Positions 41,888 to 49,821 of a stretch of DNA of 64,000 nucleotides are shown one piece after another. The DNA is from an uncultured Dysosmobacter sp. (GTDB lineage: Bacteria > Bacillota > Clostridia > Oscillospirales > Oscillospiraceae): positions 1 through 64,000 of the forward strand of contig NZ_CANRKH010000011.1 of assembly GCF_947631165.1 (NCBI RefSeq), written 5' to 3'. A model generated the notes under the pieces. It saw nothing but the letters and a program-made list of their open reading frames with translations. It was not told the origin of the DNA and ran no database searches. Each line of letters starts with the position of its first letter. Positions within the stretch are counted from its first letter, which is position 1. Position numbers and translations under genes: made by a program.

Positions 41888-42634
41888 GTGGAATCCTTCA
41901 AGCAAAATTTGACAGAAAACAGCTACTCCCGCCAGGAGGAGCTGACGTTTTGGGACTGCGACCGGGACCAGAAGGCCCGGGTCGCGGCGCTTTTGAGCAA
42001 GATGGCGGTGTTTGCCGGCTACGACTACGATGCCCGGGGCCTGACCCATCAGGTCCTGTATGACCGGCGGGAGGTCTTCCTGCTGTCCCGGGCGGCGCTG
42101 CGCATCCATGTCTGTCCCCAGGCCGGGGACGTGCTGGACATCACCACCTGGGAAAACGGCGCCCGGGGCGCCCACATGCAGCGAGTGTTCGAGATGCGGG
42201 ACCAGACGGGCCGCCTGTGCGTCAGCGCCAAGAGCGACTGGATCCTGGTGGACCCCTTGACCCGGAAGATCCTGCGTCCCAACTCCTTCACGGCCAAGGC
42301 CCTGACGGTCTGTCCCAAGGAGATCGACTGCCCCGCCCCCCGGAAGGTGGTCCTGCCCAAAACGGGATTGGAGGAGCTGGGGACCCGGATCGTCCGCTGG
42401 TCAGACCTGGACGGCAACGGCCACCTGTTCAGCGGCAACTACGGCGACATCATCTGGGACGCCCTGCCCGCCGGCCTTCAGGAGCGGACGCCTCAGGAAT
42501 TTTATATCAACTACTGCAAGGAAGCGACCCTGGGAGAGGAGCTGCGGCTGGTGGGCGTCCGGGAGGGAGAGACCTTCCGCATGGAGGGGTTTGGCTCGGA
42601 CGGCGCATGTTTTTCCAGTCTGTGCGTGTTTTAA
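41888..42634 (+). CDS. Acyl-ACP thioesterase family protein
   Basis: 248 aa from GTG 41888 (AAAAGGAG upstream; no ATG lies nearby). Double hot-dog fold of the bacterial FatA-like family: N-terminal hot dog with ENGARGAHMQRVFEM and SAKSDWILVDPLTRK; C-terminal half starting IVRWSDLDGNGHLFSGNYGD, where Asp/Asn/His form the expected catalytic group. Releases fatty acids from acyl carrier protein. Not in a fatty-acid operon here. Confidence 0.85.
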   Translation: MESFKQNLTENSYSRQEELTFWDCDRDQKARVAALLSKMAVFAGYDYDARGLTHQVLYDRREVFLLSRAALRIHVCPQAGDVLDITTWENGARGAHMQRVFEMRDQTGRLCVSAKSDWILVDPLTRKILRPNSFTAKALTVCPKEIDCPAPRKVVLPKTGLEELGTRIVRWSDLDGNGHLFSGNYGDIIWDALPAGLQERTPQEFYINYCKEATLGEELRLVGVREGETFRMEGFGSDGACFSSLCVF

Positions 42635-42812
42635 AAAAGCACGGAAATTTATGCAAAAAAACAAACACCAGGAAAGAGTGACAAAAGTAAACTTCTGGTG
42701 CCAAATTATCCATAAATGTAAAATAAGAGGGCAAATAGACCGCAAAATGCACAAAAAACATGCGGAAAATACACCTGTTTTTTTTGCGCGTTTTTTGGAA
42801 AAAGAAGTGTGG

Positions 42813-42835
42813 TTTGTAACCGGTTTTGTAACCGG
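42813..42835 (+). repeat. Tandem TTTGTAACCGG pair in the promoter region of the surface protein
   Basis: TTTGTAACCGG occurs at 42813-42823 and 42825-42835. TTGTAA (42814-42819) with TATGGT (42838-42843, 18-bp spacer) is a possible promoter, so the repeats may form an operator. Confidence 0.5.
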
Positions 42836-42888
42836 CGTATGGTAATATGATATCAAAGGGGAGCGGAGAAGAAAGATTTGGACGCCCA

Positions 42889-42960
42889 ACAGGGGATATC
42901 CCCTGTTCTGCTTTGCTTCACAAAGCAGAATGTGCATTGCATATCCAACGCGGGGAGCCG
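42889..42960 (+). other. Stem-loops in the leader 5' of the riboswitch
   Basis: ACAGGGGATATCCCCTGT (42889-42906) is a perfect 18-nt palindrome, followed by TCTGCTTTG/CAAAGCAGA and CGCGG/CCGCG hairpins. Not matched to a known RNA class. Confidence 0.5.
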
Positions 42961-42972
42961 CGCCGATGATAA

Positions 42973-43068
42973 TGCTGCAAAGAGCAAACCGTCTGAAAGG
43001 GCGGGACGCAAAGCCTGGGGGCTAAAACGGAGAGCGCCAAAGATCCTGTCACACCGGCTCGGCCAGCA
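42973..43068 (+). ncRNA. Cyclic-di-GMP-I (GEMM) riboswitch
   Basis: The conserved core is clear: GAGCAAACC, a CCGTCT/AGGGCGG helix capped by a GAAA tetraloop, GGGACGCAAAGCC, and the GGGGGCTAAAACGG receptor side. Outer helix P1 may be TGCTG (42973-42977) with CAGCA (43064-43068). It ends 34 bp before the start codon of the surface protein gene; TTTCC at 43072-43076 could pair with the AAGGAGG ribosome site, so translational control is plausible (inference). Confidence 0.88.
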
Positions 43069-43102
43069 GGCTTTCCATCAAAAAGAAAAGGAGGTTGAAA
43101 AA

Positions 43103-45850
43103 ATGGCAAAGAAGAAGCTGCAAAAACTGTTTGCCGTACTGTTGACGGTCAGTATGGCCATGAGCCTGCTGAACCTCTCGGCAGCGGCCGCCGGAGGTAC
43201 TGCTTCACTGCTTTCCGTAGAGCTTCCGGAGGGAACGAGCACGACTCTGGAGGTTCCTGTGGGGACGACGCTTGAGGATGTCATCGCACAGCTCCCGGAG
43301 GAACTGAACGCGACCATCCTGATCGTGCCGGTGGCACCGATGAGTTCAGTGGTTCCTGAGATCCCGGCCGCGCCTGTGGATCCCGCCGATCCCACGGACC
43401 CTGTCGATCCCACGGACCCTGTCGATCCTGTGGATCCCGCCGATCCTGTGGACCCTGTCGATCCTGTAGACCCCACTGATCCTGAGACTCCTGAGAACAA
43501 TGAATCCACTGAGTCTGAAGGCTCTGGCGCAGATCCTGAGGCTTCCGATGAAAGCGGTGAAATGTCGGCGGAGCTGATCCATGAAGATCCTCTGCCTGAG
43601 AACAACAATAGCAACGGCACTGATGTAAGAACCCCCGACGTGCCCGATCCCGACGTGCCCGATCCTGACGTGCCCGATCCCGACGTGCCCGGTTCCGACG
43701 TGACTGATCCCGACGTGCCCGATCCCGATGTGCCCGATCCTGACGTGCCCGATCCCGACGTGACTGATCCCGACGTGCCCGGCCTTGATGCGACACTCCC
43801 CGAGGGGATCATTCCTGATGTGCCCACCATCCTGAGTACGGAACCCGTCCCTGCCGATACGACTGTGCCCGTCACTTGGGAATGCCAGACGGAATATGAT
43901 CCTGAACAGTTAGGCACTTATACGTTTATTCCCAAACTGATGAAGGACATTTATGACAACGCGTCCGAAGTGGAATTCCCCACGATCAACGTCATTGTGC
44001 GGAATATCGTAAAGGTAGAGACTGAGGAAGCACTGAATGCGGCTATTGGAAACGCTCAGCAAACGCAGCAGCCGACTGTGATTGATATAACCGCCAATAT
44101 CGCTTTAGCTGAGACAGTCGTCATCCCAGAGGGATTTGACATTACATTTACTTCAAAAAGCAGTGCTCCGCTTTGCCGGACAAAAAATGCTGTGATGATC
44201 CAGATCGAGAAAGGCGGATGCCTGACGCTGGAAAAGATCAATCTGAATGGTTCCAGTAAGGAATCAAAATATAGCGTCTCTCCCATTGCCTGTGCGGGCA
44301 ACATGACCTTGAAAGACGGCGCTGTGATTTCCGGCTTCCATGCCTATCAGGGCGGCGGCTTGACCGTGGAAAATGGCGGCAGAGTCATCATGGAAGGCGG
44401 CAGGATCACAGGCAATACGGCCAGCAGAGTTACTGAAACAGACGAGGGAACCTATGGCGGCGGCGTTTTCATCGAGGACGGCGGCACCTTCATCCTGGAG
44501 GGCGGCCTCATCAGCCGCAATACGTGTACGATTGGTATAAGCTCAACGGCTTCCTATGTTTCCGGCGGCGGTGTGGCTGTCGGTAACGGCGGACGATTCA
44601 TCATGGTTGGCGGCTCGATTGAAAACAATGAGGCAGATGGCGCTTTTGGCGGCGGCCTCTCCATTGGCAATCTTACGACTTCGGGCTGTGTTGCCGCGGG
44701 AGATGTTCAACTGTGGGGCGGTACGATCCGGAACAATTCCGCGAGGACAGGCGGCGGTATTTATGTTGAACGATTCAGCACACTGGTGCTGGAACGGACT
44801 GCCGTGACGAACAATGAGGCAAAAAACGCAATGCCAGAAGGTCTCCCTCCATGGATGGAAGCATTTTTTGATGGAGGATATGGCGGAGGCGTCTGGTATT
44901 GCAGTTATGGGGGCGGTCATTTTTACGCGACCTCCGGCGGCCTGATCACAAACAATACTGCGAAAAAATCCGGAAAGGACTTTGTTGCACAGGCGAGCTT
45001 TGAGGCAGATATCCACCTGGCTTCCCGGCTCCACGATGGAACGCCTGTGGAATGGTATCAGGATCCCGGAGCTTCCGGGTGGACCGACGAGACCATCGGC
45101 GACTCTCCGATCCCGGACCTGGACAAATATGTGGCTGACTGGTACGCAGAAGAGAGTGCTCCTGTGGGCCAAAGCCTCGCGCTGCGCAGCGAGACCACCG
45201 GAAGCGCGAGCGACAGCTACTATGACTTTTTCGTCGTGAACAATAAGGCGACTATGGAGGGCGGCGGCATCGCCTGCAACGGAACACTGACCATGGGCGA
45301 AGATCGGGATATGACCCTGACGGTGAAAAAAGTGTGGAAGGGCAAGCCCGAAACTGGCCACCCCACCTCTGTTCAGGTGGATGTACACCGTGACGGCCGT
45401 TATCTGGAAACGGTGACGCTGAGCGAGGAGAACAACTGGACTGTGACGCTGAAGGATCTGCCCGCGGCTGACTACACGGTGAAAGAGCGGGCGGTGACGG
45501 GTTATGCTGCCGCATATGCCCCTGATACGGCGGATAGCGGCGCACCGGTCATTACGATCACAAATACCTACAACTCCGGCGGTGGCGGCAGCCACGAGGA
45601 CCCTGATGACGACCCGCGCGATGATCCTGACCCTGAGGATATCCCCGATGAACCCACGCCTCTGACGCCCGGCCCCGAGGAGCCTCCCGTGACGCCGGAG
45701 GAGCCGGTGGCGGAGCTTCCCGAGGAGGAGATCCCCCTGGTCGAGATTCCCAAGACTGGCGACATCTCCGCGGCGTGGCTGGCCCTTACGGCCCTGTCGG
45801 CGTTGGGCCTGGCTATGGTGAGCCTGCGCAAAAAGCGGGAAGAGGCCTAA
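43103..45850 (+). CDS. Wall-anchored surface protein with Asp-Pro repeat stalks, beta-helix and Cna-B domain
   Basis: 915 aa from ATG 43103 (AAGGAGG upstream). Signal peptide (about 1-31, cut after AAA). Then a threonine-rich region; DP-rich stalk 1 (VDPTDPVDP type, about 92-130); acidic linker; DP-rich stalk 2 (PDVPD units, about 178-231); a bacterial Ig-like segment with VPVTWECQTEYDPEQLGTY; a right-handed beta-helix region with repeated GGGVFIEDGGTFILEGG-type coils (about 395-730); a Cna-B domain (VKKVWKGKPETGHPTSVQ); an acidic proline tail; and the sorting signal IPKTGD, hydrophobic helix and RKKREEA (882-915). Likely adhesin attached by a sortase; no sortase gene in the window. Controlled by a c-di-GMP riboswitch. 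Confidence 0.9.
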   Translation: MAKKKLQKLFAVLLTVSMAMSLLNLSAAAAGGTASLLSVELPEGTSTTLEVPVGTTLEDVIAQLPEELNATILIVPVAPMSSVVPEIPAAPVDPADPTDPVDPTDPVDPVDPADPVDPVDPVDPTDPETPENNESTESEGSGADPEASDESGEMSAELIHEDPLPENNNSNGTDVRTPDVPDPDVPDPDVPDPDVPGSDVTDPDVPDPDVPDPDVPDPDVTDPDVPGLDATLPEGIIPDVPTILSTEPVPADTTVPVTWECQTEYDPEQLGTYTFIPKLMKDIYDNASEVEFPTINVIVRNIVKVETEEALNAAIGNAQQTQQPTVIDITANIALAETVVIPEGFDITFTSKSSAPLCRTKNAVMIQIEKGGCLTLEKINLNGSSKESKYSVSPIACAGNMTLKDGAVISGFHAYQGGGLTVENGGRVIMEGGRITGNTASRVTETDEGTYGGGVFIEDGGTFILEGGLISRNTCTIGISSTASYVSGGGVAVGNGGRFIMVGGSIENNEADGAFGGGLSIGNLTTSGCVAAGDVQLWGGTIRNNSARTGGGIYVERFSTLVLERTAVTNNEAKNAMPEGLPPWMEAFFDGGYGGGVWYCSYGGGHFYATSGGLITNNTAKKSGKDFVAQASFEADIHLASRLHDGTPVEWYQDPGASGWTDETIGDSPIPDLDKYVADWYAEESAPVGQSLALRSETTGSASDSYYDFFVVNNKATMEGGGIACNGTLTMGEDRDMTLTVKKVWKGKPETGHPTSVQVDVHRDGRYLETVTLSEENNWTVTLKDLPAADYTVKERAVTGYAAAYAPDTADSGAPVITITNTYNSGGGGSHEDPDDDPRDDPDPEDIPDEPTPLTPGPEEPPVTPEEPVAELPEEEIPLVEIPKTGDISAAWLALTALSALGLAMVSLRKKREEA
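43378..43490 (+). repeat. 9-bp units coding DP-x (VDPTDPVDP) in the surface protein
   Basis: About a dozen GAT/GAC-CCx-GTx type 9-bp units with synonymous variation, coding Val/Thr/Ala-Asp-Pro. First stalk of the surface protein. Confidence 0.85.
43636..43797 (+). repeat. 15-bp units coding PDVPD in the surface protein
   Basis: About eleven 15-bp units (GTGCCCGATCCCGAC type) with near-identical DNA and occasional Thr or Gly substitutions (VTDPD, VPGSD). A longer 75-bp period is visible. Prone to length change by slippage. Confidence 0.85.
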
Positions 45851-45871
45851 GCCCCTGCCTGTGAAGCAGTA

Positions 45872-45903
45872 AAAAAACCGCTCCCGATGGGGAGCGGTTT
45901 TTT
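45872..45903. terminator. Bidirectional terminator after the surface protein
   Basis: AAAAAACCGCTCCC (45872-45885), GATG loop, GGGAGCGGTTTTTT (45890-45903). Shared with the converging oxidase gene. Confidence 0.93.
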
Positions 45904-45910
45904 CAGCGTC

Positions 45911-46930
45911 TTAATATCCGTAGAGCATGGAGCGGTCAATGTCCGCCAGGCAGTGGGCACCGCACATGGCCATGGTGTCGGCCAGCTCGGCCTTCAGCTT
46001 GTCCACATATACCTGCACGCCCTCGGCTCCACCGCCATAGACCATGTTCACGAAGGGGCGGCCGATCAGCACCGCGTCGGCGCCCAGGGCCAGTGCCTTG
46101 AACACGTCCATGCCGGTGCGGATGCCGCCGTCCACCAGAATGGTCATCTGGCCGCCCACGGCGTCAACGATGGCGGGCAGCACCTCGGCGGTGGAGGGGC
46201 ACTGGTCCAGCACACGGCCGCCGTGGTTGCTGACCACGATGCCGCTGGCCCCGGCCTCCAGGGCCTTCCGCGCGCCCCGCACCGTCATGATGCCCTTGAG
46301 GATGAAGGGCTTGCCCGCCATGGCGGCGATCTCCTTCAGCTCCTCCACGGTCTTGCTGCCGGCGGGGGGCTGCAGGTTCTTCAGGAAGGGCAGACCGGCG
46401 GCGTCGATGTCCATGGCGATGGCAAAGGGATCGGCAGCCTTCACCAGGTCCATTTTTTCCCGGATGGTGTCCATGTTCCAGGGCTTGACGGTGGGGATGC
46501 CGCAGCCGCCGTTTTTCTTCAGCGCCTCGGCGGCGGCTTTCATCACGGCGGGATTGGTGCCGTCGCCGGTGAAGGCGGCGATGCCCGCCGCCGCGCAGGC
46601 AGGCACCAGGATATCGTTGTATTGCAGGTCGTCGTATTTATCGCCGTAGTGCAGCGTCATGGCCCCCACGGGAGCGGCAAAGACCGGCAGGTCCACCTTG
46701 TGGCCGAACAGCTCGAAGGTGGTGTCCACCGGCTTGTTCTCACAGATGGTATCCATATTGACGCACAGCTCCTGCCACTTCTGATAGTTGCGGATGAAGC
46801 CGGTGCCGATGCCCTTGGCGCCGGGGCCGGGGACGGTGTTTTTGCAGGCCAGGCCGTTGCAGGTGGGGCAGCCCTTGCAGTAGGGACCCATGCAGGTCCG
46901 GGCGTTGGCCAAAACTTCCTGATATGTCAT
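45911..46930 (-). CDS. FMN-dependent alpha-hydroxy-acid oxidizing protein
   Basis: 339 aa from ATG 46930 (GGAGGGA upstream). FMN-binding TIM barrel: LPVFAAPVGAMTLHYG, ILKGIMTVRGARKALEAG, catalytic-loop SNHGGRVLDQ with the active-site His, and VDGGIRTGMDVFKALALGAD. The N-terminus has an unusual cysteine cluster, CMGPYCKGCPTCNGLACKN (about residues 13-31), not found in classic lactate or glycolate oxidases. Might bind a metal or cluster, or form disulfides; the substrate is not known. Confidence 0.85.
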   Translation of the reverse strand: MTYQEVLANARTCMGPYCKGCPTCNGLACKNTVPGPGAKGIGTGFIRNYQKWQELCVNMDTICENKPVDTTFELFGHKVDLPVFAAPVGAMTLHYGDKYDDLQYNDILVPACAAAGIAAFTGDGTNPAVMKAAAEALKKNGGCGIPTVKPWNMDTIREKMDLVKAADPFAIAMDIDAAGLPFLKNLQPPAGSKTVEELKEIAAMAGKPFILKGIMTVRGARKALEAGASGIVVSNHGGRVLDQCPSTAEVLPAIVDAVGGQMTILVDGGIRTGMDVFKALALGADAVLIGRPFVNMVYGGGAEGVQVYVDKLKAELADTMAMCGAHCLADIDRSMLYGY

Positions 46931-47142
46931 GTTGATTCCCTCCGAAACGATGTAAAGTTTTCTTATTCTCTTAGCGGAAAGCTGGAATAGCAGGAACATT
47001 GTACCGCGCAACGGGAAAAAAGGCAAGGCGTGAGAAAAATTTTGCGGAAATGCGCCGTGGACGGGAACTTTTTCCGGGTTTTCCCGTCTATACAGGCAAA
47101 CGGCTCCGTGGAAGAAGGGCTGTAAAAGAGGAGGACGATACG

Positions 47143-48096
47143 ATGAAGAGAAAAGCGCTTGCGGGCCTGCTGGCCCTGATGCTCCTGCTGACTCTGACCG
47201 CCTGCGGCGGCAGCGCCAAGGGGGAGTCCAATTCCGCGGCTATGGACGCGGCGGTCCCATCGAATACTACGACCGCAGAAGCGGACTACGGCTACTACCC
47301 GGCGGACACTGAAGAGATGGTGGAGGCGCCTGCGGCGGAGCCCCAGGAGAGCGCGTCCAAGGCGGAGGCGCTCCAGGGCCGGAAGCTGATCTGCACCGCC
47401 CAGCTGGAGCTGGAGACCACGGAATTTGACCAGGCGTCCGTCCGCCTGGCGGAGCTGACGGAGGAGTACGGCGGCTGGTTCGAGTCCAGCAGCGTCGGCG
47501 GACGGGGCAGCGGGCACTGCTGGGCCAACTACACCGTGCGGGTCCCCGTGGCCCGGTACCAGGCGTTTCTGAACCAGATCGGAGAGCTGTGCCATGAGAC
47601 CTGGCGCTCCACCGAGCAGCAGGACATCACTGAATCCTACTATGATACCCAGGGCCGCCTGGAGACCCAGAAAATCAAGCTGGAGCGCCTTCAGGAGCTG
47701 CTGCGGAAGGCGGAGGCCATGGAGGACATCATCACCATCGAGTCGGCCATTTCTGAAACGGAATGGATGATCGACGACCTCTCCGGCACCATGCGGCACT
47801 ACGATTCCCTGGTGGACTACGCCACCATCACCGTCTCCCTCCAGGAGGTCTATAAGCTCTCCAATGTGGAGGAGGTGCCGGACAGCTTCGGCAGCCGGAT
47901 CGGCGCGGCCTTCCGCAACGGCTGCAGCGCCTTTGCCGACGGAATGGAAAATCTGGCCGTGGCCCTGGCCTACGGCTGGATGTGGGTGCTCCTGGCGGCA
48001 GCGGCCGTCGTGCTCGTGGTCCGCATCCTGCGGAAGCGGCGGAAGAAGGCGGGCAAGCCCTCCGCAGAGAAACGGGACGAACAGGAGAAGCAGTGA
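47143..48096 (+). CDS. DUF4349 domain lipoprotein
   Basis: 317 aa from ATG 47143 (GAGGAGG upstream). Lipobox LTAC makes Cys21 the lipidation site; a Ser/Ala/Glu-rich linker; the DUF4349 domain (about 82-290) with a coiled-coil hairpin (YYDTQGRLETQKIKLERLQELL) and a hydrophobic helix near 283-303; basic tail. Members are envelope proteins of unknown function. Divergent from the oxidase gene. Confidence 0.83.
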   Translation: MKRKALAGLLALMLLLTLTACGGSAKGESNSAAMDAAVPSNTTTAEADYGYYPADTEEMVEAPAAEPQESASKAEALQGRKLICTAQLELETTEFDQASVRLAELTEEYGGWFESSSVGGRGSGHCWANYTVRVPVARYQAFLNQIGELCHETWRSTEQQDITESYYDTQGRLETQKIKLERLQELLRKAEAMEDIITIESAISETEWMIDDLSGTMRHYDSLVDYATITVSLQEVYKLSNVEEVPDSFGSRIGAAFRNGCSAFADGMENLAVALAYGWMWVLLAAAAVVLVVRILRKRRKKAGKPSAEKRDEQEKQ

Positions 48097-48141
48097 CGGC
48101 GCCGCACGAAAAAGGCCGTGACAAAAGAGGCGAAAGCTGGT

Positions 48142-48177
48142 AAGATGAAAGAGACGGGAGACCGTCTCTTTCATCTT
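48142..48177 (+). terminator. 16-bp perfect hairpin after DUF4349 gene
   Basis: AAGATGAAAGAGACGG (48142-48157) and its exact complement (48162-48177), GAGA loop; no T-run. Confidence 0.65.
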
Positions 48178-48208
48178 GTATCAATGACTATATAAGGAGG
48201 GACCCGCT

Positions 48209-48826
48209 ATGAAGCTGACCTGGCTGGGACATGCCTGTTTTCTGCTGGAACAGGACGGATACCGGATCGTGACAGATCCCTACACGGGGGTCGAGGGCTA
48301 TCCGCCTCTGGACGTCTTCGCCCACGAGGCGGTTTGCAGCCACCATCACTTTGACCATGACGCAGTGGACTGTGTGAAACCGCTGCCTCGGGCCAAAAGC
48401 CCCTTTGCCGTCCGGGAGGTGGAGACCTGCCACGACGAACAGGGCGGCGCGCTGCGGGGGCCTAACATTGTCCGGATTTTCACCGCCGGCGGCGTGTCGG
48501 TGGCCCATCTGGGGGACCTGGGCCATCAGCTGACGGCGGGCCAGCTGGCGGCCATTGGTCCGGTGGACGCGGTGCTGGTGCCGGTGGGCGGCGTCTATAC
48601 CGTGGATGCGGCGGGGGCCAAGGCGGTCTGCGACGCCCTGGGCGCACGGTGCGTGATACCCATGCATTACCGCCACGCCCCCTATGGACTGCCCAATGTG
48701 GCGGGAGTGGAGGGCTTTCTGGCCCTTTGGCCCGCAGAGCAGGTCCGACGCCTGGACGGGCCGTCCTTCGATGTGACGAAGGAGACCGGCGGCGTGCTGG
48801 TACCGCGCTTTTTGAATGAGGAATGA
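48209..48826 (+). CDS. Metallo-beta-lactamase fold hydrolase
   Basis: 205 aa (AAGGAGGG ribosome site). Short MBL-fold protein of the UlaG/UPF0173 type: TWLGHACFLLEQDG at the start, metal motif SHHHFDHDAV near residue 44, AHLGDLGH near 99 and a C-terminal MHYRHAPYG. Substrate unknown. Monocistronic; the downstream gap holds a TA-bounded element. Confidence 0.83.
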   Translation: MKLTWLGHACFLLEQDGYRIVTDPYTGVEGYPPLDVFAHEAVCSHHHFDHDAVDCVKPLPRAKSPFAVREVETCHDEQGGALRGPNIVRIFTAGGVSVAHLGDLGHQLTAGQLAAIGPVDAVLVPVGGVYTVDAAGAKAVCDALGARCVIPMHYRHAPYGLPNVAGVEGFLALWPAEQVRRLDGPSFDVTKETGGVLVPRFLNEE

Positions 48827-48840
48827 GCAGCTGGGAATTT

Positions 48841-49006
48841 TAGAACCTGTACCAATAGGTGCAGCACACCGTCTGAGCGGTCCTTTTCCCGCCGCTCTGC
48901 GTTGTTTCTCCTTGGAATACTTCAAGTATTCCTGCGTCAAAACGCCTTGATCGGCAGAGAAATTCCTCTCCCATCCGGCGTTTCTCCCCTATTGGTACAG
49001 GTTCTA
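48841..49006. mobile_element. 166-bp MITE-like element with 19-bp perfect inverted ends
   Basis: TAGAACCTGTACCAATAGG (48841-48859) is exactly complementary to 48988-49006. Both ends start with TA. Inside: GGAATACTTCAAGTATTCC palindrome and no coding frame. Follows the MBL gene stop by 14 bp. Confidence 0.82.
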
Positions 49007-49026
49007 TATCAGCCGCCGCTGGGGCA

Positions 49027-49076
49027 GCATTGAAAGGAACTGGCCGGAAGCCGGCCAGTTCCTTTCAATGCTTTTG
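49027..49076. terminator. 21-bp perfect terminator hairpin
   Basis: Arms 49027-49047 and 49051-49071 are perfect complements with an AAG loop; CTTTTG follows on the plus strand. Placed between converging genes. Confidence 0.85.
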
Positions 49077-49105
49077 AAACTTGCGGAAATCCCTCGTTGT
49101 CAACG

Positions 49106-49807
49106 TTACCACAGATCCGTCCAGCCGGTGCCCTCTCCAAAAGTCTGGAACGGCTCCGGAACATCATCGCTCTCCAGCATCCCCGCCCGGATGGCGGCGG
49201 AGACATCCGGCACGGTGTCCGGGCCATAGTCCAGGAAGGCGGCGCTGTCCATCAGGATGGCGCCTGCCCGCTCCATGTCCTCCAGATTGACCCGCTGGAT
49301 CTCCTCCGTCTGAGAGGAGCAGCAGTCCGTCAGAACCACCGTGTTGTACTCCAGAGCGATGGCGTCATAGCAGGTGGTGCGGACGCAGTTGGGGGTCGTG
49401 GTTCCCGCCAGGATGACGGTGCGGACGTCCAGCCGCCGCAGAATCAGGTCCAGCTCCGTCTGGAAAAAGGCGCTCCACCGGGGCTTGATGATGGTGTAGT
49501 CCCCCGGCTGGGGCCGCAGGCCCTCCGGCGCCTGGGCGCTGTTGAAACCGGCGGAAGCAGGCATGCAGGCCCGGCCTCCGGCCAGCCACCCGGCGTGGCG
49601 GGTCAGCTCCACGTCGCTGCCGTCGGAGCGGTAGATACGCTTGACGAAAAACACCGGGATGCCCTTGCTCCGGGCTGTCTCCACTGCCTGGACGCAGGCG
49701 GGGACGGTGGACTGGGCAAAGCGGATGCAGTGGCCGCCTTTGGGGTCCACAAAGCCGTTTTCCATGTCGATGACGATGAGGGCGGAGCGGGTTGGATTGG
49801 GTCTCAT
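49106..49807 (-). CDS. Isochorismatase-like cysteine hydrolase
   Basis: 233 aa from ATG 49807 (GGAGGA upstream). Catalytic triad of the family is visible: Asp14 (LIVIDMENGF), Lys (YTIIKPRWSAF) and Cys (TTTPNCVRTTCYDA), with the cis-peptide neighbourhood GTTTPNC. Such enzymes hydrolyse amides (nicotinamide, ureidoacrylate) or isochorismate; the exact substrate is unknown. Downstream of the methyltransferase gene on the same strand, 14 bp apart, so co-transcribed with the MATE-rlmA genes. Confidence 0.87.
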   Translation of the reverse strand: MRPNPTRSALIVIDMENGFVDPKGGHCIRFAQSTVPACVQAVETARSKGIPVFFVKRIYRSDGSDVELTRHAGWLAGGRACMPASAGFNSAQAPEGLRPQPGDYTIIKPRWSAFFQTELDLILRRLDVRTVILAGTTTPNCVRTTCYDAIALEYNTVVLTDCCSSQTEEIQRVNLEDMERAGAILMDSAAFLDYGPDTVPDVSAAIRAGMLESDDVPEPFQTFGEGTGWTDLW

Positions 49808-49821
49808 GGCGATTCCTCCAG

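Noticed and set aside
43378-43797. Regularly spaced direct repeats considered as a CRISPR array
   Set aside because: Units of 9 and 15 bp without spacers, in frame inside a signal-peptide surface protein.
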